DNA from: Pseudomonadota bacterium
Lineage (GTDB): Bacteria; Desulfobacterota; Desulfobulbia; Desulfobulbales; Desulfurivibrionaceae
DNA: 64,000 nt
NCBI GenBank assembly: GCA_018830485.1
Contig: JAHJRQ010000012.1
Location: 1-64,000, forward strand
Direction: 5' to 3'
Shown: in pieces, positions 17,672 to 28,700 of the stretch
Numbering within the stretch: position 1 is the first letter of the stretch
Layout: every line of letters starts with the position of its first letter
The notes under the pieces: model-generated
The model's database searches: none
What the model saw: the letters and a program-made list of their open reading frames with translations, nothing else
What the model was told of the DNA's origin: nothing
Position numbers and translations under genes: made by a program

Positions 17672-19876
17672 ATGTCTAAGATCATCTGTTCAGCCGCCAT
17701 CCGCGGGGCTCACAAGATTGTTGATATGGCGGAAGCGAAGTTTGAGGAGGCCATCAAGAAATACGGCCCCGAGCAGGAGGTGCATTTCCCCAACACCGCC
17801 TATTTCCTGCCGATTATTTACAGTATGCTGGGCGCCAAGATACAGACTCTGGGCGACATGAAGGATATCTTCAAGGAATGTCGGACCCTGTTGCCCGAAC
17901 AGGTGAGCGAGAACATCTGGCTGCCGTACCTTGCTCCGGCCCTTGATGCAGGCATGGCCACCTTCTTTGCCGAGGAGATGTTTGAGGCCATCCGCTATCT
18001 CGAAACCCCGGATTTCTACACCAAGACCGAAGACCCGCTGGAGAACAATATCTGGCTGGGAGCTGCCGACGACGTCATCTTCCGGAAGCGCGGCGTTGAG
18101 TTCGTTGACGGCACCGCACCCGGTTTTGCCGCGATCATGGGCACCCCGGAGGACAGCGCCATGGCGGCCAAGATCGCTCTGGAGCTTCAGGAGAAGAACC
18201 TCTACATCTTCATGCATGACCAGTCCAACGGCAAGAACATGGCCGAGAAGCTGGTGGAACAGAAGGTGCAGGTCGGCTGGAACACCCGTCTGGTGCCGTT
18301 CGGCAAGAGCTACACCTCGGCGGTGTTCGCCATCGGCTTTGCCTGCCGCGTGGCCATGGCCTTCGGCGGCATCAAGCCCGGCGACTACAAGGGCAACCTG
18401 ATCTATAACAAGGACCGGACCTTCGCCTTTGTCATGGCATTCGGCCCGGTTTCCGACGAGTGGTACGCCAACGCGGCCGGCGCCATCAACTGGGGCTTCC
18501 CCACCATTTCCGATTATGACATTCCCGAGGTGCTGCCCACCGGTATCTGCACCTACGAGCATGTGGTCAGCCGCGTGCCCCACGACGAAATCGTCCAGAA
18601 GGCCATCGAGGTGCGAGGGCTGAAGGTCAACGTCACTAAGATCGATATCCCCTTGTCATTCGGCCCGGCCTTTGAGGGCGAGCGTATCCGCAAGGACGAC
18701 CTCTTCATGGAGTGCGGCGGCGGCCGGACCTCGGGTGTCGAGGTTCTTGTGTCCAAGGATATGTCCGAGGTGGAGGACGGCAAGGTCACCGTCGAAGGGC
18801 CGGACATCAAGGATCTTCAGGTGGGCCAGAATGTGCCCCTCGGCATCCTGGTCGAGGTTGCCGGGCGCGGCATGCAGTCGGACTTCGAGCCCATCCTCGA
18901 GCGGCAGTTCCATCACCTGATCAACTATATCCAGGGCATCATGCATATGGGCCAGCGGAATATCATGTGGCTCCGTATCGGCAAGGCTGCGGTGGAAAAG
19001 GGCTTTTCCTTCTCCCATATCGGCAAGGTGCTGCACGGCAAGCTGCATCAGGAATTCGGCGCCATTGTCGACAAGATCCAGGTCAAGATCTACACCGAAT
19101 TGGACAAGGTGGAAGAGGTGCAGGAGCTTGCCCGCAAGGTCTACGCCGAGCGCGACGAGCGTTTGGGTTCCATGACCGACGAGACCGAGGAGGTCTTCTA
19201 CTCCTGCACCCTGTGCCAGTCCTTTGCCCCGAGCCATGTCTGTGTTATCACCCCGGAGCGGATCGGCATGTGCGGCGCGTATAACTGGCTGGACGGCAAG
19301 GCATCCTACCAGATCAACCCCACCGGCCCCAATCAGCCGATTCAGAAAGGCGATTGCCTGGATGAGAAGCTCGGCCGCTTCAAGGGAATCAACGATTTTG
19401 TCGATCAGACCTCCCGCGGGGCGGTAACCGATCTTGCTCTGTACTCCCTGATGAACAGCCCGATGACCGCCTGCGGTTGTTTTGAGGCCATTGCCGCCAT
19501 GCTGCCCCAGTGCAACGGGATCATGGTGGTCAACCGCGACTACAGCGGCATGACCCCTTCCGGCATGAAGTTCACCTCCCTGGCCGGTATGGCAGGCGGT
19601 GGCGCACAGACCCCTGGTTTCATCGGTGTTTCCAAGCATTTCATGACCAGCCCCAAGCTGTTTGTCGCCGAGGGCGGCCTCAAGCGCATGGTCTGGCTGC
19701 CCAAGATGATGAAGGAAGAGATCAAGGACAAACTCATCGAGCGCTGCAAGGAAATCGGCATGCCGGAGTTTTACGACATGATCGCCACCGAGGAGAACGG
19801 CACCACGGAGGAGGAAATCCTCGCCTTCATGAAGAAGGTCGGGCATCCGGCTCTTGAAATGGAAGCGCTTGTTTAA
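17672..19876 (+). CDS. acsB: Acetyl-CoA synthase (CODH/ACS beta subunit)
   Basis: 734 residues, close to the 729 of the well-studied acetogen enzyme. It joins CO from CooS, the methyl group from the corrinoid protein and CoA at the A-cluster. Cluster ligands are in place: Cys512, Cys515, Cys524 and Cys534 for the [4Fe-4S] unit (CTLCQSFAPSHVCV, MCGAYNW), and the Cys601-Gly-Cys603 motif (ACGCFEA) for the distal nickel. The bacterial-type N-terminal domain that contacts CODH is present, beginning SKIICSAAIRGAHK. ATG 17672 is preceded by AGAGGAG directly after the structured leader. The 100 bases to acsC contain a heptamer repeat but no terminator. Confidence 0.98.
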   Translation: MSKIICSAAIRGAHKIVDMAEAKFEEAIKKYGPEQEVHFPNTAYFLPIIYSMLGAKIQTLGDMKDIFKECRTLLPEQVSENIWLPYLAPALDAGMATFFAEEMFEAIRYLETPDFYTKTEDPLENNIWLGAADDVIFRKRGVEFVDGTAPGFAAIMGTPEDSAMAAKIALELQEKNLYIFMHDQSNGKNMAEKLVEQKVQVGWNTRLVPFGKSYTSAVFAIGFACRVAMAFGGIKPGDYKGNLIYNKDRTFAFVMAFGPVSDEWYANAAGAINWGFPTISDYDIPEVLPTGICTYEHVVSRVPHDEIVQKAIEVRGLKVNVTKIDIPLSFGPAFEGERIRKDDLFMECGGGRTSGVEVLVSKDMSEVEDGKVTVEGPDIKDLQVGQNVPLGILVEVAGRGMQSDFEPILERQFHHLINYIQGIMHMGQRNIMWLRIGKAAVEKGFSFSHIGKVLHGKLHQEFGAIVDKIQVKIYTELDKVEEVQELARKVYAERDERLGSMTDETEEVFYSCTLCQSFAPSHVCVITPERIGMCGAYNWLDGKASYQINPTGPNQPIQKGDCLDEKLGRFKGINDFVDQTSRGAVTDLALYSLMNSPMTACGCFEAIAAMLPQCNGIMVVNRDYSGMTPSGMKFTSLAGMAGGGAQTPGFIGVSKHFMTSPKLFVAEGGLKRMVWLPKMMKEEIKDKLIERCKEIGMPEFYDMIATEENGTTEEEILAFMKKVGHPALEMEALV

Positions 19877-19920
19877 GAAAAGATAGGAGCAAGGCGCAAG
19901 GCCAAAGGCACGAGGAAACA

Positions 19921-19955
19921 GCCTTTAACCTTTAACCTTGCACCTTTAACCTTTG
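19921..19955 (+). repeat. Short CCTTTAA heptamer array
   Basis: Repeated CCTTTAACCTTTAACCTTGC-type units ending in CCTTTAACCTTTG, preceded by related purine-rich AAGGCGCAAGGCCAAAGGC. It lies between acsB and acsC and reads as slippage-generated simple sequence. Function unknown. Confidence 0.6.
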
Positions 19956-19975
19956 TATACTGGAGGAACAGACAG

Positions 19976-21331
19976 ATGGCTTTAACAGGTATTCAAATCC
20001 TCAAAATGCTTCCCAAGAAGAACTGTGGGGAGTGCGGCATCCCTACCTGTCTCGCCTTTGCCATGAAGGTGGCAGCCGGACAAACGGAAATCGGCGAATG
20101 TCCCTATGTGAGCGAAGAGGTCAAGGAGCAGATCGGCGAAGCCTCCGCTCCCCCGATCCGGACCATTAAAATCGGCTCCGGCGACAGCGCCTATGCCACC
20201 GGCGGCGAGACCTGTCTGTTCCGCCATGAAAAACGTTTTGAAAATCCCACCGGTATCGCAGTGCTGGTCACCACCGACATGAATGACGGTGATGTCGATG
20301 GCCGCATCAGCCGGTTCAAGACCCTGCGCTACGAGCGGGTCGGCGTTCTGCTCAAGGCTGAATTGATCGCGATCAAGGACACCAAGGGCGACAGTGCTGC
20401 CTTTACCGCTCTGACCAAGAAGGTGCTGGACGGTGCTGCCGATGCCGGCATCATCCTGATGAGCGACAAAGCCGACAATCTCAAGGCTGCCGCGGCGGCC
20501 TGCGGCGAGCGCAAGCCCCTGCTCTATGCCGCCACCGCTGAGAATGCCGAGGCCATGGCCGGATTGGCAAAAGAGACCGGTTGCCCGCTGGTTGCCAGGG
20601 GAACAAACCTCGACGACACCGTGGCTGTTTCCGAAAAGCTCCTGGCCGCTGGCCTCAAGGACCTGATGCTCGACTCCGGCGCCCGTACGGTCCGCGCCGC
20701 CCTGGAAGACAGCGTGGTGGGGCGGCGTTCCGCCATCCGCTCCAAGTTCAAGCCCCTGGGCTTCCCGACCATTACCTTTCCCTGCGAGATCTCAGCGGAT
20801 CCGCTGATGGAGGCCATGGTCGCCTCGGTGCTCATTGCAAAATATGCCGGTATCGTTGTGCTTTCCGACCTGCAGGGTGATATCCTTTTCCCGCTGCTTC
20901 TTGAGAGGCTGAACATCTTCACCGATCCGCAGCGCCCCATGGTGGTGCAGGAAGATGTGTACAACATCAACGGCCCCAGCGAGGATTCGCCGGTGCTGAT
21001 CACATGCAACTTCTCGCTTACCTACTTCATCGTTTCCGGCGAGATCGAGGGGAGCAAGGTGCCTTCCTGGCTGTTGATCAAGGACACCGAAGGCCTTTCC
21101 GTCCTCACCGCCTGGGCGGCCGGCAAGTTCGGCGCCGATATGATCGCGGCGTTTATGAAAAAATCCGGGATCGAGTCCAAGGTCAAGCACCGTGAGCTTA
21201 TTATCCCCGGCTATCTTGCCTCTATGAAGGGCGAGCTTGAGGAAGAGCTGGCCGGTTGGACCATTACCATCGGTCCCCGCGAGGCCGGGCATCTGCCCGC
21301 CTTCCTGAAAGAATGGAAGCCCGCGGCTTGA
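19976..21331 (+). CDS. acsC: Corrinoid Fe-S protein large subunit (AcsC)
   Basis: 451 residues. It carries the [4Fe-4S] cluster and, with AcsD, the cobamide that shuttles methyl from methyl-tetrahydrofolate to AcsB. The N-terminal cluster is exact: Cys17, Cys20, Cys25 and Cys42 in KKNCGECGIPTCLAF and IGECP. The TIM-barrel middle and the C-terminal corrinoid-binding region (residues about 320-451, VLITCNFSLTYFIVSGEIE and GWTITIGPREAGHLPAFL) follow. Start ATG 19976 has TGGAGGA upstream. The gene for the methyltransferase AcsE, normally a neighbour, is not seen here. Confidence 0.97.
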   Translation: MALTGIQILKMLPKKNCGECGIPTCLAFAMKVAAGQTEIGECPYVSEEVKEQIGEASAPPIRTIKIGSGDSAYATGGETCLFRHEKRFENPTGIAVLVTTDMNDGDVDGRISRFKTLRYERVGVLLKAELIAIKDTKGDSAAFTALTKKVLDGAADAGIILMSDKADNLKAAAAACGERKPLLYAATAENAEAMAGLAKETGCPLVARGTNLDDTVAVSEKLLAAGLKDLMLDSGARTVRAALEDSVVGRRSAIRSKFKPLGFPTITFPCEISADPLMEAMVASVLIAKYAGIVVLSDLQGDILFPLLLERLNIFTDPQRPMVVQEDVYNINGPSEDSPVLITCNFSLTYFIVSGEIEGSKVPSWLLIKDTEGLSVLTAWAAGKFGADMIAAFMKKSGIESKVKHRELIIPGYLASMKGELEEELAGWTITIGPREAGHLPAFLKEWKPAA

Positions 21332-21411
21332 TTCCTGGTGCTGAAGACGCCGGAGCATTAGTTTTTATTAAGTCCCTTTAACAGGGGCAATTATCACCAT
21401 TAGGTTTTCTG

Positions 21412-24400
21412 ATGATAAACATTCAGATCAACGGGTATGAAATTGTTGCCGAAGAAGGGATCAGCATCCTGGAAGCGGCAAAGCGGGCGGATATTCATAT
21501 CCCGACCCTGTGCTACGTGAACAAGGGGACCTCGGACATTCCCTGCGAGATCTGCGTGGTCAGCGTGGACGGAATTGAGGCGCCGGTGCGCTCCTGCATC
21601 ACCCCGATACAGGAAGGGATGCGGATCACCACCGAGTCCAAGGAGTTGCAGGCCAAGCGCAACGAGCGCATGACCCTCCTCATGGAAACCCATTTCGGCG
21701 ACTGCAAGGCCCCGTGCAATCTCACCTGCCCAGGGCAGATCAACGTGCAGGGCTACATCGCCCATGTGGCCAAGGGCCAGTACGAAGAGGCTCTGCGCTT
21801 GGTCATGGAGCGCAACCCCTTTCCCTTTTCCGTGGGGAGGGTGTGCCCCCGGTTCTGCGAGACCCGCTGCCGCCGGCTTCTGGTTGATGAGCCGGTGTCC
21901 ATCAACCATCTCAAACGCTTTGTCGCCGATTGGTGCATGGCGCACAAGATCGACCTGCGTATTCCCCGCGACCCTGCCACCGGCAAGAAGATCGCGGTTA
22001 TCGGCGGAGGGCCTTCCGGCCTGACCGGCGCCTACTACCTGGCGCGCAAGGGCCACGATGTCACGGTCTTCGAGTCCGCCCCCAAGCTTGGCGGCATGCT
22101 GCGCTACGGCATTCCCGACTACAAGATTCCCCAGGATGTGCTGGATTACGAGATCAGCACCATACTGCGCATGGGGATTAATGTTCGTTTGAGCCAGAAG
22201 TGGGGCGAGGATTTCACCCTGCAATCCCTCAAGGATCAAGGCTACGAAGCAATCCTCATCGCCACCGGCACCCCGGTGGACGAGCGCCTCGATGTCCCAG
22301 GCTGCGCCCTGCCAAAGGTTATCCCGGCCACGAAATTCCTGCGGAACATGTCCGAGGGGAAGGTCGGCAGCTATGGCCGCTCCGCCGTGGTTTTCGGCGG
22401 CAACAACGTGGCCATGGAAGTTGCCCGTTCCCTGTTGCGCAACCAGGTCGGCCAGGTCACCATCATCTATCCCCGCGCCCAGACCGAGATGCCCGCCAAC
22501 CAGCGGAATATTCGGGTGGCGGAAAAAGAGGGCGTCCAGTTCCTGCTCATGGCCGCGCCGGTGAATTTCAGCGATACCGACAGCGGCATCAGCGTGCAGT
22601 TGATACGGACCAAGCTCGGCGAACCCGACGAGAAGGGCATCCGTTATCCCGAGGCGATTCCCGGCTCCACCGTGAACATCAAGGCCGATACCGTCATTGT
22701 TGCCCAGGGCTTGAGCGCCTGCCAAGAAAAATTTGACGGCGGCGAACTGGAAGCCTCTTTGGAGCTGACGCCGAAATACAATATCAAGGCCAATCCGAGA
22801 ACCTCGCTGACCAACCATCCCGGCATCTATGCGGCCGGCGACGTGACCAGCGGGCCGCGTTCGGTGATCCAGGCCGTGGTCGCAGCCCGGCGGGCAGCGG
22901 AGAACATCCATGCCCAGGTCATGGGCATCACCAAGACCGTGGCCGAGAGCCGGTTCAACTTCACCCGGGGCAAGGGCTTTGATGATGTGGATCTCCGCAA
23001 TTTCGAGGGGATCAACATCAAGCTTCGCGAGAAGATGCCCACCCGTCCGCCCCAGATCGCTACCCAGGATTTCAGCGAGATCAAGCTCGGCTTTTCCGAG
23101 CAGATGGCGATCACCGAGGCCAAACGCTGCCTCTCCTGCGGCTGCCGCGCTTACGACCGCTGTGATCTCAAGAAGCTGGCCACGGATTTCGGCCTTGATC
23201 CTACCCGGACCGGAATGGCACCAAAGCCGATCTATACCGAAAAGATCAACCACCCCATGATTCAGGTGGATCTGAACAAGTGCATCTACTGCAAGCGCTG
23301 CAAGAACAGCTGCGAATACAACGCCCTGGAAATCAGCGCCGATGATGTCGATGACAAGGGGCGTCCGGTTGGTCTGCGGTTCCGATTCAAGGAGAACTGT
23401 GTCAACTGCGGAGCCTGCGTGGATAACTGCTCCACCGGGGCGCTGAACAAGAAAGACGCCCTGGTGCCGGTGGTCAACGAGGATATCCGCGAGGTCCGTT
23501 CCACCTGCCCGTACTGCGGAGCTGGCTGCCAGATCATCCTCAAGGTGAAGGGCAATACCCTGATGGAGGTCACGGCGGATCCGGACCTGGCGCCCAATTA
23601 CGGGGCGCTGTGCGTCAAGGGGAGATTCGGCCATAACTTTGTCCAGCACAAGGACCGTCTGACCCGGCCTTTGGTTCGTCGTGGTTCTCAGCTGGTTGAG
23701 ACGAGCTGGGAAGATGCCCTCAATATTGTGGCCAAGCGGTTCTTTGATATCAAGGCCATGTACGGGCCGGATTCCATCTCCGGTTTCAGCTGCGCCAGGG
23801 CCAGCAACGAAGAAAACTATCTGATGCAAAAATTCATGCGGACAGCGATCGGAACGAATAATATCGATCACTGCGCCCGACTCTGACACGCTCCCACGGT
23901 GGCCAGTTTGGCCCTCACCTTCGGCAGCGGCGCAATGACCAACTCCATTGCGGATACAAAGAAAACTGATCTCTTCTTCATGATCGGCAGCAACCCTGAC
24001 ACCAGCCATCCCACCATTGGCCTGCGCATTCACCAGGCCGTGGACCGGGGGGCGAAACTGGTGGTGGTTGACCCTCGCCGGACCAGACTGGCGGAGCGCG
24101 CCGATCTTTGGCTGCGCATCCAGCCGGGCACCGATGTCGCCTTTTTAAACGGGATGATGCAGGTCATTCTCGAGGAAGATCTCTGGGACAAGAAGTTTGT
24201 TGAGGAACGCACCGAGGACTTCGACGAGCTGACTCGGCTGGTCAAGAAATACACCCCCGAGATGGTGGAAAAGATCACCGGCATCAAGGAGGAGCAACTG
24301 CGCCAGGCCGCCCGGATGTATGCGGCTGAGGGCAGAAGCGCTGCTTTCTGGGGCATGGGCATCACCCACTACGTCACCGGCACGGATCGGGTCAAGTCCA

Positions 24401-25530
24401 TCGCCAATTTGGCCATGCTCTGCGGCAAAGTCGGATTGGAAGGCACCGGCTGCAACCCCCTCCGTGGTCAGAACAACGTGCAGGGCGCCTGCGACATGGG
24501 GGCATTGTTCAATACCCTGCCGGGCTACGGCGGTCTTGAAAACGACGACCTCTTTGCCAACTACGAAAAACTCTGGGGCATCAAGCTGCCCCGGCGGCCC
24601 GGCAAGCCGGCCACTGAGGTCTGGGAAAATGTCTTCAAAGGCGATATCCGCGGCCTCTATGTCTTTGGCGAGGACCCGGCCGTTGCCGACGCCAATATCG
24701 CCCATGTCCAGGCAGCCTTGGAAAAGGTCGATTTTCTGGTGGTTCAGGATATTTTCCTGACCGATACCGCCAAGATGGCGGATGTGGTGTTGCCTGCCGC
24801 CTGCTATGCGGAAAAAGACGGCACCTTCACCTGCACCGAGCGCAGGGTCCAGAGGATTCGCAAGGCGGTCGAGCCGCCGGGCGAGGCCAAGCCTGACTGG
24901 CAGATCATCTCCATGCTGTCCCAGCGGATGGGCTATCCCATGCATTATAATTCCGCCTCGGAAATCTTTGACGAGATATGCCAGCTCCTGCCCCAGTACA
25001 AAGGGTTGTCCTATGAGCGCATTGAAAAAGTCGGCCTGCAGTGGCCGGTGCCGGACCAGAATCATCCCGGCACTGCGGTGCTGCATACGGAGAAGTTCAC
25101 CCGCGGTAAGGGCTTGTTCATCCCGGAGGATTACATTCCGCCGGTGGAACTGCCCGATGAGGAATATCCGCTGCTCTTCACCACTGGCCGCGATATTGCC
25201 CGGTACAACTTCAGCAGCATGACCGGCAAGACCCCTGAGATTGACGAAGTCAGTCCGGAGTGCTTTGCGGAAGTCAATCCGAACGATGCCCAGCGTCTTG
25301 GGATCAAGGAGAAGAACTGGGTGCGGCTCACCTCGCGGCGCGGATCGGTGCAGGTGCGTGCCACCATTACAGAACGTTCCCAGGAGGGCACCATTTTTTG
25401 TACCTATAATCACCTGAAAGCATTGGTGAATATGCTGACCCTGGACGCCCTGGACCGACTTTCCAGAACGCCGGAGTACAAGCTGTGCGCCATCAAGATT
25501 GAAGTTTTGGGTGATGAATTGCCTGGCTGA
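21412..25530 (+). CDS. fdhA: Selenocysteine formate dehydrogenase fused to NuoG-, GltD- and ferredoxin-type modules
   Basis: 1372 residues when the in-frame TGA at 23884-23886 is read as selenocysteine (residue 825). Domain order: plant-type [2Fe-2S] ferredoxin (1-80); GltD-type Fe-S domain (about 100-165, CKAPCNLTCPGQ, VGRVCPRFCETRC); FAD/NAD(P) oxidoreductase with IAVIGGGPSGLTGAYYLA near 195; a Cys cluster CLSCGC; two [4Fe-4S] motifs (CIYCKRCKNSC near 624, CVNCGACVDNC near 663); then the molybdopterin FdhA domain with CPYCGAGC near 699 and DHCARL-Sec-HAPTV. It should reduce CO2 to formate or the reverse, coupled to NAD(P)H through the flavin module; coupling is inference. The Sec context is the FdhA catalytic site, so the TGA is not a frameshift or nonsense mutation. 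It lies between acsC and hdrA. Confidence 0.93.
23884..23919 (+). other. Selenocysteine UGA and candidate bSECIS of the first formate dehydrogenase
   Basis: TGA at 23884-23886 is followed after 11 bases by GGTGGCCAGTTTGGCC and then CTCACC. The stem GGCC/GGCC closes around AGTTT, with outer GGT/ACC pairing across an asymmetric bulge. The spacing matches the classical formate dehydrogenase element, but the loop is less typical than in the second fdhA. Confidence 0.75.
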
Positions 25531-25601
25531 CCTGTACTGGGGGAGTGCCTGGGCACTTAAGCCGTCGTTGCAAGTTACTTGTACTATTGGAATGCCATGA
25601 T

Positions 25602-25749
25602 CGGCATAAGGGTCCGGAACGAAATGGTGATTTCGTGCGGCGCCTAAATTTTTATTTTTGAGTGGAGTTACACGATGGGACAAGCAAAAGATAAAGCTGA
25701 GTTGAGCAGCTTGTCTGCTCAATCGAAACTTATGCCCTCCGGGGCTAAA
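25602..25749 (+). promoter_or_regulatory. Two-part structured leader element of hdrA (shared with acsB)
   Basis: Part 1 (25602-25650): CGGCATAAGG, inner CCG/CGG stem, terminal hairpin ACGAAA/TTTCGT, then GCCTAAATT. Part 2 (25692-25749): TAAAGCTGAG, hairpin TTGAGCAG/CTGCTCAA, conserved CGAAACTTA, hairpin GCCC-TCCG-GGGC with a UNCG-type tetraloop. It matches the acsB leader in order and nearly in spacing. Part 2 ends about 15 bases before the ATG at 25765, as in acsB, which raises the possibility that hdrA starts there rather than at 25675. Confidence 0.6.
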
Positions 25750-28700
25750 AAATCAGGGACGGTCATGGTCGTCGGCGGCGGTATTGCCGGGGTCCAGGCG
25801 GCCCTTGATTTGACCGAGCTTGGCTACTATGTCTATCTGGTAGAAAAGTCTGCGGCCATTGGCGGCGCCATGGCACAGTTGGACAAGACGTTTCCAACCA
25901 ACGACTGCTCGCTTTGAATACTCGCGCCTAAGCTGGTAGAGGCCGGTCGGTCTCCCAATATCGAAATCCTGAGCAACGCTGATTTTCTTTCCCTCGACGG
26001 TAAGCCGGGCAGTTTCACGGCCAAGCTGCGGATGCGTCCGCGCTATATCGATGCGGACAAATGCACGGCCTGCGGCCTGTGCACCAAGTACTGCCCCCGG
26101 CATCTGGTGGATCAGTACAACGAGGGTTTGGCCGTTACGCGGCCCATCCATATCGACTATGCCCAGGCCGTGCCTGCCACCTATTTTATCGATCCGGAGG
26201 CATGCCTGTATCTCAAGCATGGCACTTGCCAGATCTGCGTCTGCACCTGTCAGAGCAAGGCCATTGATTTCAGCCAGAAGGCTGAGGAAAAAGAGCTGCA
26301 GATCGGCGCGGTGATCATGGCCCCGGGCTTTGGCCGCATCCCAGATGCAACCCTGGCCAAGTACAGCTACGGTGCGCATCCGGATGTGATGACCAGCCTT
26401 GAGTTCGAGCGGCTGCTCTGCGCCTCCGGCCCATTCGAGGGTGAGGTCAAATGCCTCTCCGACCGCAGGCATCCCAAGAAAATCGCCTTTATCCAGTGCG
26501 TGGGCTCCCGTGATCTCGGCTGCAACAACGGCTACTGTTCCTCGGTCTGCTGCATGTATGCGATCAAGGAAGCCATGGTTGCCAAGGAGCACGACCCCGA
26601 GGTGGAGATCACCATCTACTACATGGACATGCGGACCCAGGGCAAGGGCTTCGATGCCGCCCAGAAGAAGGCCGAGTCCATGGGGATCAAGTTTGTCCGG
26701 GCCAAGGTGGCGGATGTCATGCCGTGGGACAAGAACCTCAAGCTGACCTATTCCACCATGGACGGCAAGCACTCCTTTGAGCCCTTTGATATCGTCGTTC
26801 TTTCCGTGGGCCTCGACGCTCCGGCCGATGCCAAGAATCTTGGCGAGATCGCCGGCTTTGCCTTGAACGAGTATGATTTCTGCAAGACCGAGACCTTTGC
26901 CCCCTTGCTCACCACCAGGCCTGGGGTCATGGTGGCCGGCGCCTTCCAGGGCCCCAAGGATATCCCGGAAAGCGTCACCCAGTCCAGCGCGGCCGCAGGC
27001 ATCGCCGCCGGGTTGATTGCCAAGGATCGCGGCAAGGCCCTGGTCCACAAGACCTATCCGAAAGAGCAGAAAACCGGCAAGGATGAAGAGGTTCGCATCG
27101 GCGTCTTTGTCTGCCATTGCGGGATCAACATCGGCAGCGTGGTCGACGTGCCCGCGGTTGAGCTGTATACCGAGGGCATGGAAGGCGTGGTCTACCATGC
27201 CCAGAGTCTGTACAGCTGCTCCCAGGACGCCCAGGAAGTGCTCAAGGCCAAGATCAAGGAGCATAACCTGAACCGGGTTGTTATCGCCGCCTGTTCTCCG
27301 AGAACCCATGAGCCGCTCTTCCAGGAAACCCTGAAGGACGCGGGCCTGAACCGTTGTCTCTTCGAGATGGTCAATATCCGCGACCACTGCTCCTGGGTCC
27401 ATGCCAACGAGCCCGCGGCCGCGACGCAGAAGTCCAAGGATCTGGTGCGTATGGGTATTGCCAAGGCTCGCCACATCCAGCCCCTGCCCGAGCAGACCGT
27501 GCCGGTTACCCCCAAGGCTTTGGTTCTGGGCGGCGGGGTGGCAGGATTGACCGCGGCTCTTACCTTAGCGGAGCAGGGCTTTCAGACCACGGTGGTGGAA
27601 AAGGAGGCGATCCTGGGCGGTCATCTCCAGCATCTCTCCTTCACCCTGCAGGGCGACACGGTGTCCACGGTGCTCGGCAATCTGACCGACACGGTGAAGA
27701 AGAACAAGAAGATCGAGGTGCTGACCAATACCGAACTGACCCAGGTCAACGGCTTTGTCGGCAACTTCAGCTCGGTGCTCACCACCACCAAGGGCAAGAA
27801 GGCTACGGAAACCACCCTTGACCATGGGGTAATCATCATCGCCACCGGCGGTCGCGAGCATCGGCCCGAGGTGGTGCTGGGCAATCCGGTGAAATACTCC
27901 GACACCATCCTTACCCAGCGCGAGCTGGAACAGCGCTTGTCCGGCAAGGGCAAGAACCTGGCGCCCAAGTCGGTGGTCATGGTGCAGTGCGCCGGCTCCC
28001 GCGGGGATGATCTCAACTACTGCAGCAAGGTGTGTTGTAATCACGCGGTGAAGAATGCATTGAAGATCAAATCGCTTGACCCTGCCTCCCAGGTGGTGGT
28101 GCTCTACCGCGACATGCGCACCTATGGCTTTGCCGAAGACGCCTACCGCGAGGCCAGGGAAAAAGGGGTGGTCTTCATCCCCTACACCATGGACAACAAG
28201 CCCACATTCAAGACCAGCGGCAAGAAGACCAGCGTCACTTTCTACGATCCGATCCTGCGCGACGAGGTCACCATGGCCCCCGAGGTGCTGGCTCTCAGTG
28301 TCGGCATCGTGGCCGAAGGCACCGAGGATATCAGCAAACTCCTCAAGGTGCCGGTGAACGAGGACAAGTTCTTCCTCGAGGCCCATGTCAAGCTGCGGCC
28401 GGTGGAATTGCCGGTGAGCGGGGTCTATGTCTGCGGTCTGGCCCATTCGCCCAAGCCGGTTGAGGAGATCATCGTCCAGGCGCAGGCAGCGGCGGCCAAG
28501 GCTGCCATCCCGCTCTGCAAGGGTTTTGTTTCGGTGGAGCCCACCATTTCCTGCGTGGACAAGGAAGCGTGCATCGGCTGCGGCCTGTGCGAATCGCTCT
28601 GCCCGTATCAGTCCATTCGGATCATCAAGGACGAAAACGGCAAGCGCAAGGCCGAGACCATCACCGCCTCCTGCAAGGGCTGCGGCATCTGCGCCTCGCA

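Noticed and set aside
23884-23886. TGA in fdhA as a nonsense mutation or frameshift (pseudogene)
   Set aside because: Frame and homology continue on both sides at the known selenocysteine site. The same logic applies to hdrA, mvhD and the second fdhA.
21400-24033. Long open frame on the minus strand, 877 codons, opposite the first formate dehydrogenase
   Set aside because: Composition is a shadow of GC-rich third positions in the real gene; no family motif and no ribosome binding site.
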